64,000 bases of DNA, from positions 186,001 to 250,000 of the forward strand of contig CAVWCR010000005.1 of assembly GCA_963753575.1 (NCBI GenBank), written 5' to 3'. This DNA comes from VAZQ01 sp963753575 (GTDB lineage: Bacteria; Pseudomonadota; Alphaproteobacteria; Rhizobiales; Xanthobacteraceae). Position 1 is the first letter of the stretch. Each line of letters starts with the position of its first letter. The notes below the pieces were generated by a model. That model saw only the letters and a list, made by a program, of their open reading frames with translations, did no database searches and had not been told where the DNA came from. The translations under genes were made by a program, and so were the position numbers. Below, one piece after another: positions 20,031 to 28,214 of this stretch.

Positions 20031-20996
20031 ATGCATGTCATTCGCCGCCGTGGCTGGGAGATCCCTGAGAGCTGCGCGACCCCCGAGCACCTGTTCTTCG
20101 ACCGCCGCGCCTTCCTGGCCGCGACCGGAGCCGCCGCGCTGTCACTGTCGCCGGAGCTCGCGCTGGCGCAACGCATTGCCGATCTGCCGGATCCGACCAA
20201 GGACCTCTATCCGGTCAAGCGCAACGAGAAATACAAGCTTGATCGCCCGGTCACCGACGAGAAGATCAACACCAACTACAACAATTTCTACGAGTTCAGC
20301 CCGACCAAGTCGGTCGCACGCGCCGCGCAGGCGCTCAGGCTGCGGCCCTGGACGATCAAGCTCGACGGCATGGTCGAGAAGGAACAGACGATCGGCATCG
20401 ACGATCTCATCAAGAAGGTGACCTTGGAGGAGCGCCTCTACCGCCACCGCTGCGTCGAGGCTTGGTCGATGGCGATCCCGTGGTCGGGCTTCCCGATGGC
20501 GAAGCTGGTCGAGCTCGCGAAGCCGTTGTCGTCTGCCAAGTACGTGCGCATGGAGACCTTCCTCGACAAGAGGATGGCCCCGGAGCAGCGCAAGACCTAC
20601 TACCCGTGGCCTTACATCGAGGGACTGACCATCGCGGAAGCCACCAACGAGCTCGCCTTCATGGTGACCGGCGCCTATGGCAAGCCGGTGCCCAAGCAGA
20701 TGGGCGCGCCGATCCGCCTGGCGGTGCCGTGGAAGTACGGCTTCAAGTCGATCAAGTCGATCGTGCGCTTTACGTTCACCGATCAGCGGCCCAAGAGCTA
20801 CTGGGAGTCGCTGCAGGCGTCCGAATACGGCTTCTGGGCCAACGTCAATCCGCAGGTCCCGCACCCGCGCTGGAGCCAGGCGTCCGAAGAATTCATCGGC
20901 ACCAGCGAGCGCAAGCCGACGCAGCTGTTCAACGGCTACGGCGAATACGTCGCCGACCTCTACAAGGGCCTCGAGAAAGAGCGCCTGTGGGCGTAA
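20031..20996 (+). CDS. msrP: Protein-methionine-sulfoxide reductase catalytic subunit MsrP (YedY)
   Basis: The 321-aa periplasmic molybdoenzyme begins with a Tat leader (DRRAFLAATGAAALSLSPE) and matches MsrP: YNNFYEFSPTK, the molybdenum-ligand Cys141 in HRCVEAWS, YPWPYIEGL and KYGFKSIKSIVRF. It reduces methionine sulfoxide in envelope proteins, taking electrons from the membrane haem protein MsrQ. The expected msrQ is not adjacent: the next gene, after a palindromic repeat, is tctA on the other strand. The start at 20031 is the ATG that gives the standard MsrP N-terminus. Confidence 0.95.
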   Translation: MHVIRRRGWEIPESCATPEHLFFDRRAFLAATGAAALSLSPELALAQRIADLPDPTKDLYPVKRNEKYKLDRPVTDEKINTNYNNFYEFSPTKSVARAAQALRLRPWTIKLDGMVEKEQTIGIDDLIKKVTLEERLYRHRCVEAWSMAIPWSGFPMAKLVELAKPLSSAKYVRMETFLDKRMAPEQRKTYYPWPYIEGLTIAEATNELAFMVTGAYGKPVPKQMGAPIRLAVPWKYGFKSIKSIVRFTFTDQRPKSYWESLQASEYGFWANVNPQVPHPRWSQASEEFIGTSERKPTQLFNGYGEYVADLYKGLEKERLWA

Positions 20997-21010
20997 GGCC
21001 GATGTTGTCT

Positions 21011-21100
21011 CGTAGGGTGGGTTGAGCGCAGCGAAACCCACCAGATAGCCTCGCCGCGAATTCGGGGTGTGATGGGTTCGCCGCGCTCAACCCATCCGAC
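21011..21100. repeat. Intergenic palindromic repeat between msrP and tctA
   Basis: Contains CGTAGGGTGGGTTGAGCGCA and, after a spacer, the near-complement CGCTCAACCCATC, plus an internal GGTTGAG...GAAACCC hairpin. It fills the space between two convergent genes. The CGTAGGGTGGG end is shared with the inverted repeat at 40423-40574. Confidence 0.8.
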
Positions 21101-21105
21101 AGGCG

Positions 21106-22638
21106 TCAGCCGCCTTCCTCCACCTCTGCGAGCTTGTTGCGCCAGTCTCTGCGGCTGCGCACCAGCGACAGTGCAGCGAGCAGGAGCAGGACGGCGCTGA
21201 TGGCGAGTAGCGTCGCGGCGATCGGACGTTCGGCGGGATCGAAGAAGATCGTCCAGCTGCCATTCGACATGATCAGTGACTGACGCATGCTCATTTCGAA
21301 GATCGGCGCGATCACGAGGCCGAGCACCAGCGGCGCGGGATCGAAATTGAACTTGCGCAGCGCGTAGCCGAAGACCCCCATGATCAGCATGATCCAGACG
21401 TCGACGATCGAGTGGTTCACCTCGTAGACGCCGATGATGCAGAACATGATGATCAGCGGATAGAGATAGGCGTAAGGAATTTTCAGCACGCTCACAAACA
21501 CGCCGACGAGCGGCAGGTTGAGCGCGAGCAGCATGAGGTTTCCGACATACATCGACGCGATAAAGCCCCAGAACACGTCCGGATGCTCGTTCACCAGCGC
21601 GGGGCCGGGCGGCACGCCATGGATGAGCAGCGCCGCCATCAGCACGGCGGTAACCGGGCCGGTCGGCAGGCCGAGCGCGAGCATCGGCACGAAGGCGCCG
21701 GTCGAGGCCGCGTTGTTGGCCGATTCCGGTCCAGCGACGCCCGCGACCGCGCCCTTGCCGAATTCTTCCGGCGTCTTCGACAGGCGTTTTTCCAGCGCAT
21801 AGGACAGGAAGCTTGAAATGATATGCGCGGAGCCCGGCACGATGCCGATCAGGAATCCGAGCACGCTTCCGCGCGCGATCGGCATCGCCGACTCCCGCCA
21901 CTCCGTGCGGTTGGGAAGCAGCTCGCGTAGCCGCGGCGAGACGACCTTGTCGGTGACGGTGTTGCTCGGCGTCGACAGGATCTCGCCGAGCCCGAATAGG
22001 CCGACCGCGACCGGCACGATGCCAATGCCGTCGCCAAGCTCAGGAATATCGAACGAATAGCGGAAATGCCCGGTCATCACGTCGATGCCGATCATGCCGA
22101 GAAGGAGGCCGACGCTCGCCATCAGCAGCGTGCGCACCAGCGAGGTCGACGACATATAGGCAAGGAAGATGAGGCCGAGCACGAGCAGCGCGGTATATTC
22201 GGGCGGCCCGAACCGCAGCGCGAAAGTGGCGAGCGGGGGTGCCACGATGGTGAGCATGATCACCCCGAAGGTGCCGGCGATGAACGAGCCCACTGCCGCG
22301 ATGCAGAGCGCCGCGCCGGCGCGGCCCTTCTGCGCCATGGCGTAGCCGTCGATGCAGGTCATCACCGAGGACGCTTCGCCCGGGATGCGCATCAGGATCG
22401 ACGTGGTCGAGCCGCCGTATTGCGAGCCGTAGTAGATGCCGGCGAGCATCACGATCGCCTTGGTGGCGTCGAGCCCGAAGGTCACCGGCAGCAGGATGCT
22501 GATGCCTGCAAGCGGACCGATGCCCGGCAAGATGCCGACCAGCGTGCCGGTGAGACAGCCCAGAAATGCGTAGAGCAAGACGTCCGGCCGGAACGCGACC
22601 GAGAAGCCGAGGAGGAGACTGTCGAACGTTGTTTCCAC
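21106..22638 (-). CDS. tctA: Tripartite tricarboxylate transporter, large permease TctA
   Basis: The 510-aa polytopic protein has about 12 hydrophobic segments and the TctA signatures: GTLVGILPGIGPLAGISILLP near residues 32-52, YYGSQYGGSTTSILMRIPGE, and the second repeat with LIGIVPGSAHIISSFLSYALE. This is the main membrane subunit of the TctCBA secondary importer for citrate-like or other carboxylates. The start is a GTG at 22638, seven bases after the tctB stop. Gene order tctC-tctB-tctA on the minus strand is standard. No TctDE two-component genes are nearby. Confidence 0.94.
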   Translation of the reverse strand: METTFDSLLLGFSVAFRPDVLLYAFLGCLTGTLVGILPGIGPLAGISILLPVTFGLDATKAIVMLAGIYYGSQYGGSTTSILMRIPGEASSVMTCIDGYAMAQKGRAGAALCIAAVGSFIAGTFGVIMLTIVAPPLATFALRFGPPEYTALLVLGLIFLAYMSSTSLVRTLLMASVGLLLGMIGIDVMTGHFRYSFDIPELGDGIGIVPVAVGLFGLGEILSTPSNTVTDKVVSPRLRELLPNRTEWRESAMPIARGSVLGFLIGIVPGSAHIISSFLSYALEKRLSKTPEEFGKGAVAGVAGPESANNAASTGAFVPMLALGLPTGPVTAVLMAALLIHGVPPGPALVNEHPDVFWGFIASMYVGNLMLLALNLPLVGVFVSVLKIPYAYLYPLIIMFCIIGVYEVNHSIVDVWIMLIMGVFGYALRKFNFDPAPLVLGLVIAPIFEMSMRQSLIMSNGSWTIFFDPAERPIAATLLAISAVLLLLAALSLVRSRRDWRNKLAEVEEGG

Positions 22639-22645
22639 GACGGGA

Positions 22646-23092
22646 TTAGTATCCGATGATGCCGCGCGGCAGCGGCGATTTGAGCAGCCAGTCGAACAGC
22701 AGATAGGCCGAAAGCGCGACGCCGACGCTGAAGGTGAGGGCGCGCAGAAGCGGCCGGCGCTCGATCGCGAACGTCAGCCCGAACAGCATGAGCGACATCG
22801 TGATGATGAAGCCAAGCGGAATGTAGAGCGCAGTCGCGACCGCGGCGGCGACGATGACGCGCAGCGCGTGACCGAGATCGCTGTAATCGATCTCGGCGAG
22901 CGGCGGGCTTGTGCCGCCGCGCAGCGCAAGCGCCAGGCCGAACGCCACCATCAGGCCGATGATGAGGGTCGGCATCATGCCGGCGCCGGGCGATGCCAGG
23001 GTGCCGTACGGCAGGTCGCCGCTCGCCGCATACACCAGCGCGCCCGCGATGACGAACGCGCCTCCGGCAACATGGTCCTGGCGGAGGATCAT
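22646..23092 (-). CDS. tctB: Tripartite tricarboxylate transporter, small permease TctB
   Basis: The 148-aa protein has four hydrophobic helices (about 10-30, 40-58, 75-105 and 115-140) and lies between the receptor and large permease genes, as expected for TctB. LASPGAGMMPTLIIG in the first third is a common TctB feature. GAGGACG precedes the ATG at 23092. Sequence conservation in this family is low, so position and topology carry much of the call. Confidence 0.9.
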   Translation of the reverse strand: MILRQDHVAGGAFVIAGALVYAASGDLPYGTLASPGAGMMPTLIIGLMVAFGLALALRGGTSPPLAEIDYSDLGHALRVIVAAAVATALYIPLGFIITMSLMLFGLTFAIERRPLLRALTFSVGVALSAYLLFDWLLKSPLPRGIIGY

Positions 23093-23133
23093 CGATCGTC
23101 CTCGCAGATCGGCGCGGGCTCAGCCCCGGTCCG

Positions 23134-24108
23134 TCACACCTTTCCGATCGCCTTCACGGCGGCCTCGACCCGCTTGGCGTCGGCGTCCCAGAACTTAGCG
23201 AACTCAGGCTGGTCGAGATAGGCGACGACGTCGCCGATATTGTTGATCGCTTTCTTGAATTGCTCGGTCGCGACCGCCTGCTTGCTGGCTTCGCGCAGCT
23301 TGTTGATGATCGCGGTCGGCGTGCCCTTGGGCGCGAACAGGCCGACCCAGAGCGAGAACTGCACGTCATAGCCGAGCTCCTTGAGCGTCGGCACGTCGGG
23401 CGCGGACGCCGCGCGCTTTTCCGAGAAGCAAGCAAGCGCCCGCAGCTTGCCGGCCTTCATGTGCGTGTTCGCCGCCGCGATGGAGGACACCAGCACCTGC
23501 GAGTTGTTGCCCAGGATCGCGGTGAGGGCGGGGCCGCCGCCGTTGGTCGGCAGATGGCGCATCTGGATTCCGGCCGCCTTCATGAACAGCGCGGTCGGCA
23601 GGTGCAGTGCGCCGTAGAGACCCGACGAACTGAACACGATGCCGTTCGGGCGCTTCTTGGCGTCATCGACCAGTTCCTTGAGCGTCTTGTAGGGCGTCTT
23701 GTCGTTGACGACGAGCACCATCGGTCCTTCGGTGAAACGCGCGATCGGAATGAAGTCGGCGCGCGTGAACTTGGGCTTCCGGCCGAACAACTTGTCGACC
23801 TCGGCGAAGCCGGAGATCGAGACGATATGGATCAACAAGGTATAGCCGTCCGGCGTGGCGCTGGCCGCGAACTGGCCGCCGACCTGACCGGCCGCGCCGG
23901 CCTTGGTTTCGATGATGCACGGCTGCTTGAGCAGCGGCTCGAGCGATGCGGCAAACGGGCGGCCAACCACGTCGGCGGCGCCGCCAGGCGGGAACGGGTT
24001 GATGAGCGTGATCGCGTGGGTGGGGTAGGCCTCCTGTGCATCCGCTCCATGGGTCGCGAGTGCGGCGGCGGTGGCGGCGGTGCCGACCACGAAATGGCGT
24101 CTGTCCAT
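23134..24108 (-). CDS. tctC: Tripartite tricarboxylate transporter receptor TctC (Bug family)
   Basis: The 324-aa periplasmic receptor begins MDRRHFVVGTAATAAALA, a Tat-like leader ending at GADAQ. The mature protein shows the Bug-family pattern: YPTHAITLINPFPPGGAADV at the N-terminus, KAGAAGQVGGQFAASATPDG, and FAPKGTPTAIINKL near the C-terminus. These receptors bind dicarboxylates, aromatic acids or nicotinate. The start at 24108 is set by AGGAGG nine bases upstream. First gene of the tctCBA operon; divergent from the DUF1330 gene. Confidence 0.93.
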   Translation of the reverse strand: MDRRHFVVGTAATAAALATHGADAQEAYPTHAITLINPFPPGGAADVVGRPFAASLEPLLKQPCIIETKAGAAGQVGGQFAASATPDGYTLLIHIVSISGFAEVDKLFGRKPKFTRADFIPIARFTEGPMVLVVNDKTPYKTLKELVDDAKKRPNGIVFSSSGLYGALHLPTALFMKAAGIQMRHLPTNGGGPALTAILGNNSQVLVSSIAAANTHMKAGKLRALACFSEKRAASAPDVPTLKELGYDVQFSLWVGLFAPKGTPTAIINKLREASKQAVATEQFKKAINNIGDVVAYLDQPEFAKFWDADAKRVEAAVKAIGKV

Positions 24109-24239
24109 GACGGTCCTCCTCCTGGGCGCTCTTTGAGCTTTGTCGCAGAATGGCGATTGTGTTGGTGTGCCAGGGACACTAGCGAGCGTTAGAGTGGGGG
24201 GCAACCACGTGGTTGCCGCAGCATGAGGGGGAGACGACT

Positions 24240-24542
24240 ATGCCGGCCTATTGGGTGGCGCGCTCGAAAATCAACGATCCGGTCGAATATAACAAATACA
24301 CCGACTTGGTCCCCGCCATCCTGGCGAAATTTGGCGGTAAGGTTCTGGCGCGCGGCGGCCGGTACCAGATCATGGAGGGGCCGGAGAAGTTTCATCGCTT
24401 CGTGGTCGTGGAATTTCCGACCTTCGAACAGGCGGTGGCCTGCTTTACCTCCGAGGAATATGACCGGGCCGCGGCCTTCCGCCGCAGCGGCGCAGGCGAA
24501 GTGGAAACGATCATTGTCGACGGCGGCGAGGCGACGCGGTGA
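24240..24542 (+). CDS. DUF1330 domain protein
   Basis: The 100-aa protein starts MPAYWVARSKINDPVEYNKY, the classic DUF1330 opening, and continues with GGKVLARGGRYQIMEG and VVVEFPTFEQAVACF. The fold is a ferredoxin-like dimeric alpha/beta barrel related to DABB proteins; function is unknown, though they often lie beside catabolic genes. GGGGGAGA precedes the ATG at 24240. It is 83 bases upstream of an orphan receptor gene on the same strand. Confidence 0.9.
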   Translation: MPAYWVARSKINDPVEYNKYTDLVPAILAKFGGKVLARGGRYQIMEGPEKFHRFVVVEFPTFEQAVACFTSEEYDRAAAFRRSGAGEVETIIVDGGEATR

Positions 24543-24624
24543 GATGCGACGCGGTGAAACGTCACTGGCGAGGCGTCACTGAAAATGGCTAGAATTGAGA
24601 AAATATCAGCAGGAGGACATGACC

Positions 24625-25884
24625 ATGGTGCATCAGGTAAGCCGAAGATCGGCTTTGCTCCTCGGCAGCGCTGCGGCGATTGCGCTTGCCGGGCCGGCGT
24701 CTGCGCAATCCGGCCAACCGATCCGCATCGGCTACAGCATGGCGCTCACCGGCGGCCTTGCGCCCAACGGCAAGTCGGCGCTGCTCGCACAGAAGATCTG
24801 GGAAGAGGATGTCAACGCCAAGGGCGGGTTGCTCGGGCGTCCGGTCAAGCTTCTTTATTATGATGATCAGACCAATCCGGCGACGGTGCCCGGCATCTAC
24901 ACCAAGCTGATCGACGTCGACAAAGTCGACCTGATCATCGGCGGCTATGCCACCAACATGCTGGCGCCCGCGATGCCGGTGGTGATGCAGAAGAAGAAGC
25001 TGTTCATCGGTCTCCTGGGGCTCGGGGTGAACACCGAGTTCAACTATCCGCGCTACTTCGTGATGATCCCGTCCGGCCCCAACCCGAAACCATCCTTCAC
25101 CCAGGGCTTCTTCGAACTGGCGATGAAGCAGAACCCGCGGCCGCGCACGGTCGCGATCGTGGCCGCCGACGCCGAGTTCTCGGTCAACGCCGCCGATGGC
25201 GCGCTCGAGAATGCCAAGAAGAACAAGCTCAATGTGGTCTACAACCGGCGCTATCCGCCCAACACTACCGACTATACGCCGATCGTGCGCGCGGTCGCGG
25301 CGACCAACCCGGATGTCGTGGTGGTTTGCTCCTATCCGCCCGACTCGGTCGGCATGGTGCGCGCGGTCAACGAGCTCAACTTCAAGCCCAAGATGATCGG
25401 CGGCGCCATGGTCGGCCTGCAGAACACCTCGATCAAGGCGCAGCTCGGCCCGCTGCTCAACGGCTTCACCAACTATGATTTCTGGCTGCCGGTGCCGAAG
25501 ATGAATTTCCCCGGCTCGGCCGAGCTGATGAAGAAGTACCAGGCACGCGCCGCTGCCGAAGGTGTCGATCTGTTCGGCTATTACATGGCGCCGCAGGCCT
25601 ACTCGCAGCTGCAGGTGCTGCAGCAGGCGGTCGAGGCTACCAAGTCCTTGGACGACGGCAAGCTTGCCGACTACATCCACGCCAACTCGTTCAAGACCGT
25701 GCTCGGCGATATCCGTTTCGGTCCGAAGGGCGAATGGGCGCAGTCGCGGGTGCTGCAGGTGCAGTTCCGCAACGTCAAGGGCAACGATCCGGCCCAGTTC
25801 AAGGACATGTCGACCCAGGTGGTGGTCAGCCCCGCGGCCTACGTGTCCGGCCAGCTGATCTATCCGTACGAGAAGGCGAAGTAG
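24625..25884 (+). CDS. Liv-type ABC transporter substrate-binding protein (orphan)
   Basis: The 419-aa protein has a leader VSRRSALLLGSAAAIALAGP ending near ASAQ, then a type I periplasmic-binding fold: IRIGYSMALTGGLAPNGKS, VKLLYYDDQTNPATVPGIY, and the second lobe with TVAIVAADAEFSVNAADGA. I prefer the ATG at 24625, eight bases after AGGAGG; an ATG at 24619 is only two bases from it. Unlike the receptor at 4365, no permease or ATPase genes follow, so it must use subunits encoded elsewhere. Family members bind amino acids, amides, urea or aromatic acids. Confidence 0.9.
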   Translation: MVHQVSRRSALLLGSAAAIALAGPASAQSGQPIRIGYSMALTGGLAPNGKSALLAQKIWEEDVNAKGGLLGRPVKLLYYDDQTNPATVPGIYTKLIDVDKVDLIIGGYATNMLAPAMPVVMQKKKLFIGLLGLGVNTEFNYPRYFVMIPSGPNPKPSFTQGFFELAMKQNPRPRTVAIVAADAEFSVNAADGALENAKKNKLNVVYNRRYPPNTTDYTPIVRAVAATNPDVVVVCSYPPDSVGMVRAVNELNFKPKMIGGAMVGLQNTSIKAQLGPLLNGFTNYDFWLPVPKMNFPGSAELMKKYQARAAAEGVDLFGYYMAPQAYSQLQVLQQAVEATKSLDDGKLADYIHANSFKTVLGDIRFGPKGEWAQSRVLQVQFRNVKGNDPAQFKDMSTQVVVSPAAYVSGQLIYPYEKAK

Positions 25885-25917
25885 CCGGCCCTCGGTCGCG
25901 CGACAAACCGTTCCGGG

Positions 25918-25957
25918 TCCCCGCGCCTGTCCCCGCGAAGGCGGGGATCGCGGGGAC
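25918..25957. repeat. Short GC-rich palindromic repeat
   Basis: CCCCGCGAAGGCGGGG forms a tight hairpin, with a further CCCGCG/CGCGGG pairing outside it. It fills the 91-base gap between the convergent receptor and helicase genes. The same CCCCGC-GAA-GCGGGG core recurs near 33571-33656 and 45985-46004. Confidence 0.75.
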
Positions 25958-25975
25958 GAACGGAGCGTCGGTCAA

Positions 25976-27085
25976 TCACATCACCAACGTCAGCCGCTTG
26001 GCGGCGCGGGTGACGCCGGTGTAGAGCCAGCGCTCGCGGCTCTCCGGGAAGGCGAAGGATTCGTCGAACAGCACCACGTCGTCCCATTGCGAGCCTTGCG
26101 CCTTGTGGACCGTGAGCACGTAGCCGAAGTCAAACTCGTCGTACTTCTTGCGCTGCGGCCATTCGAGCGACTCGATGGTGCCATCGAAGCATTCCGGTCG
26201 CACGGAGACTTTCACGACCCGGTCGCTGATGCCTTCGTCCGGCTTGAGGTGCATCCGCAGGATCTGGCGGCGCGGCCGCGGGCGCTCCTTGATCAGCCAG
26301 AGCGAGCCGTTGAACAGGCCCTTGCGCCGGTTGTTTCTCAGGCAAACCAGCTTGTCGCCGGCGACCGGCAGCGGATCGTCGAAGCCGCGGCGCTCGCGCA
26401 GCCGCGCGTTATAGGCGCGGCGGGTGGCGTTGCGGCCGACCAGAACCTGGTCGGCATCGAGCACGCGCTGCGGATCGAGTGCGTCGCGCCGCACCACCTG
26501 GGTTTCGCCATAAATGCCTGGGGTGAGCCTTTTGCCTTCGCGGATCTCCATCGACAGCCGCACGATCGGATCGTCCTGCGCCTGGCGATGCACTTCGGTC
26601 AGCATGGCGTCGGGTGCGGCGTCAGTGAAATAGCCGCCGCCCTGGATCGGCGGCAGTTGCGCCGGATCGCCCAGCACCAGCAGTGGCACCGCAAACGACT
26701 TGAGATCGCGGCCGAGCTCGGCGTCGACCATCGAGCATTCGTCGATCACGATCAGCTCGGCTTTCGATGCTGGCGCATCGTTCCACAATTCGAAGCTCGG
26801 CTGCTCGGCGCCGCTTTCGAGCGTCTTGTAGATCAGGCTGTGGATGGTGGAGGCGCCCTCGCAGCCCTTGTTGCGCATCACCTGCGCGGCCTTGCCGGTG
26901 AAGGCCGCGAACAGCACCTTGCCGTCGACGCCCTCAGCGATGTGCCGGGCGAGCGTCGTCTTGCCGGTACCCGCATAGCCGAACAGCCGGAAGATCGGCG
27001 GCGTGTTGCCGCGACCGGGCTTCGCCTTGAGCCAGTCGGCGACCGCGGTGAGCGCGGCATCCTGTTCGGGAGAGAAGGCGGGCAT
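25976..27085 (-). CDS. RecD-like ATP-dependent DNA helicase
   Basis: The 369-aa superfamily 1B helicase has motif I FGYAGTGKTTLA (about residues 35-46), Ia AFTGKAA, II LIVIDECSMVDAEL, III VLGDPAQLPPI, and the C-terminal UvrD-C2 motifs VLTVHKAQGSQWDDVVL and LYTGVTRA. It lacks the long N-terminal region of RecD and RecD2, so it is a compact stand-alone helicase of the kind common in alphaproteobacteria and resembling phage Dda. A role in repair or replication-fork processing is inferred. A TTGACA lies on the minus strand at 27151-27146, but no convincing -10 follows. Confidence 0.87.
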   Translation of the reverse strand: MPAFSPEQDAALTAVADWLKAKPGRGNTPPIFRLFGYAGTGKTTLARHIAEGVDGKVLFAAFTGKAAQVMRNKGCEGASTIHSLIYKTLESGAEQPSFELWNDAPASKAELIVIDECSMVDAELGRDLKSFAVPLLVLGDPAQLPPIQGGGYFTDAAPDAMLTEVHRQAQDDPIVRLSMEIREGKRLTPGIYGETQVVRRDALDPQRVLDADQVLVGRNATRRAYNARLRERRGFDDPLPVAGDKLVCLRNNRRKGLFNGSLWLIKERPRPRRQILRMHLKPDEGISDRVVKVSVRPECFDGTIESLEWPQRKKYDEFDFGYVLTVHKAQGSQWDDVVLFDESFAFPESRERWLYTGVTRAAKRLTLVM

Positions 27086-27178
27086 GTCTCATCGCTCGCA
27101 GGATGGCCGGGAGGCTATTTCCATGTGGAACGAAACAGGAACAATTGTCAACCGCGGATTGCCGCGGCTACGCCGCCT

Positions 27179-28069
27179 TCAAGCCGCCTTGGCCTGCGCC
27201 TCGACCGCGAAGTACTTGGCGAGCCAGTTCTCGACCACGCGATGCACCCGCGTGTTGCCTTCCGCGAACATGAAGTGGTCGGTGTCGGCGAAGAGATGCA
27301 GCTCGGTCGGCTGCCCGGCGTGCCGGAACAGCTCGACCGACTGGTCGACCGGCGTCACGTGATCGTCCGATGAGTGCAGCAGGATGAGCGGCCGCGGCGC
27401 AATCTTGCCGACCACGTCGTTGGCGCGGAAGTCGTACATGCTCTGCGCGGTCTCGGACGGAAACGTCTGCACTGAGCCCGGGACCACGTGCGTGCGCAGG
27501 TGCTCCGGGATCGGCACGATGTCGTAGCGCGGCACCATCAAGGGCTTGCCGGTGCGTTCCCGATAGCCGCGGCCTTCTTCCAGCATGGCGGTGAACTTCT
27601 TCCAGCCCTCCGGCGTCGGATGCTGGCCGCGAAACTTGCGCTCGCCGTGGCCCCAGCCGGATGCCGAGATCACGGCAGCCACACGTGGATCGACGCCGCC
27701 GCAATAGACCGCGACCGCGGCGCCGAAACTCGATCCCATCACGGCGATGCGCCGGCCGTCGACATGGGGGTGCTGGGCAAGGAGCGTGAGCGCGTCGCTC
27801 GTCGCCGTCACCTGGTCGGGGCAAAGCAGCAGGCCCTTCTCGCCCTCGCTGTCGCCGCAGCCCGGCATGTCGAAGCGCATGCACACATAGCCGAGCTTTT
27901 CGAACATGGCGGTCGGGCGCATCACGTTCTCAGCTGACATGCGGCTGCCGAAGCCGTGCAGGATGATGAATGCGGGGCGCCGTTCGCCCGGCTTCAGTCC
28001 GTCCGGGACGCGGATGACGCCCGACAACTTGAGACCCTTCGATGTGAAGCTGACGCTTTGTTCGGGCAT
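27179..28069 (-). CDS. Alpha/beta hydrolase (dienelactone hydrolase/peptidase-like)
   Basis: The 296-aa protein has the hydrolase fold: FIILHGFGS for the oxyanion loop, nucleophile elbow MGSSFGAAVA (GxSxG), acid in LHSSDDHVTP and base His in DTDHFMFAEG. The ATG at 28069 has GAGGAAC about eight bases upstream; an ATG 33 bases earlier is less likely. It follows the bicupin gene on the minus strand across a palindromic repeat and may be read with it. An esterase or C-C hydrolase role in aromatic breakdown is possible, but the substrate cannot be assigned. A CCGCGG hairpin (27152-27167) follows the stop. Confidence 0.87.
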   Translation of the reverse strand: MPEQSVSFTSKGLKLSGVIRVPDGLKPGERRPAFIILHGFGSRMSAENVMRPTAMFEKLGYVCMRFDMPGCGDSEGEKGLLLCPDQVTATSDALTLLAQHPHVDGRRIAVMGSSFGAAVAVYCGGVDPRVAAVISASGWGHGERKFRGQHPTPEGWKKFTAMLEEGRGYRERTGKPLMVPRYDIVPIPEHLRTHVVPGSVQTFPSETAQSMYDFRANDVVGKIAPRPLILLHSSDDHVTPVDQSVELFRHAGQPTELHLFADTDHFMFAEGNTRVHRVVENWLAKYFAVEAQAKAA

Positions 28070-28110
28070 GGCGTGTTCCTCATCGGATTTCTTCGCCGGC
28101 ATTTGTTGCT

Positions 28111-28190
28111 GTCGTTCCCGCGAAAGCTGGAATCCATAACCGCCGGCCGATGCGTGTTGCACGATGGGTCCCCGTTTGCGCGGGGACGAC
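28111..28190. repeat. 80-bp imperfect palindrome between bicupin and hydrolase genes
   Basis: The outer arms GTCGTTCCCGCG (28111-28122) and the near-complement CGCGGGGACGAC (28179-28190) enclose a spacer that includes GGAATCCATAA. The sequence resembles the repeats at 5631 and 33569, so this is an interspersed family. Confidence 0.8.
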
Positions 28191-28214
28191 AAGGGAGAAA
28201 GCGTTCGGGCTTGG

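Noticed and set aside
24589..25680. 363-codon minus-strand open frame opposite the orphan receptor gene
   Set aside because: It has no motif or start signal; the receptor gene on the plus strand is complete.
25885..25975. Rho-independent terminator between the orphan receptor and helicase genes
   Set aside because: A GC hairpin is present, but there is no T-run on either strand; it matches the interspersed palindrome family.
27152..27167. CCGCGG-ATTG-CCGCGG hairpin as a terminator for the hydrolase gene at 27179
   Set aside because: The stem is only six pairs and no T-run follows on the minus strand.
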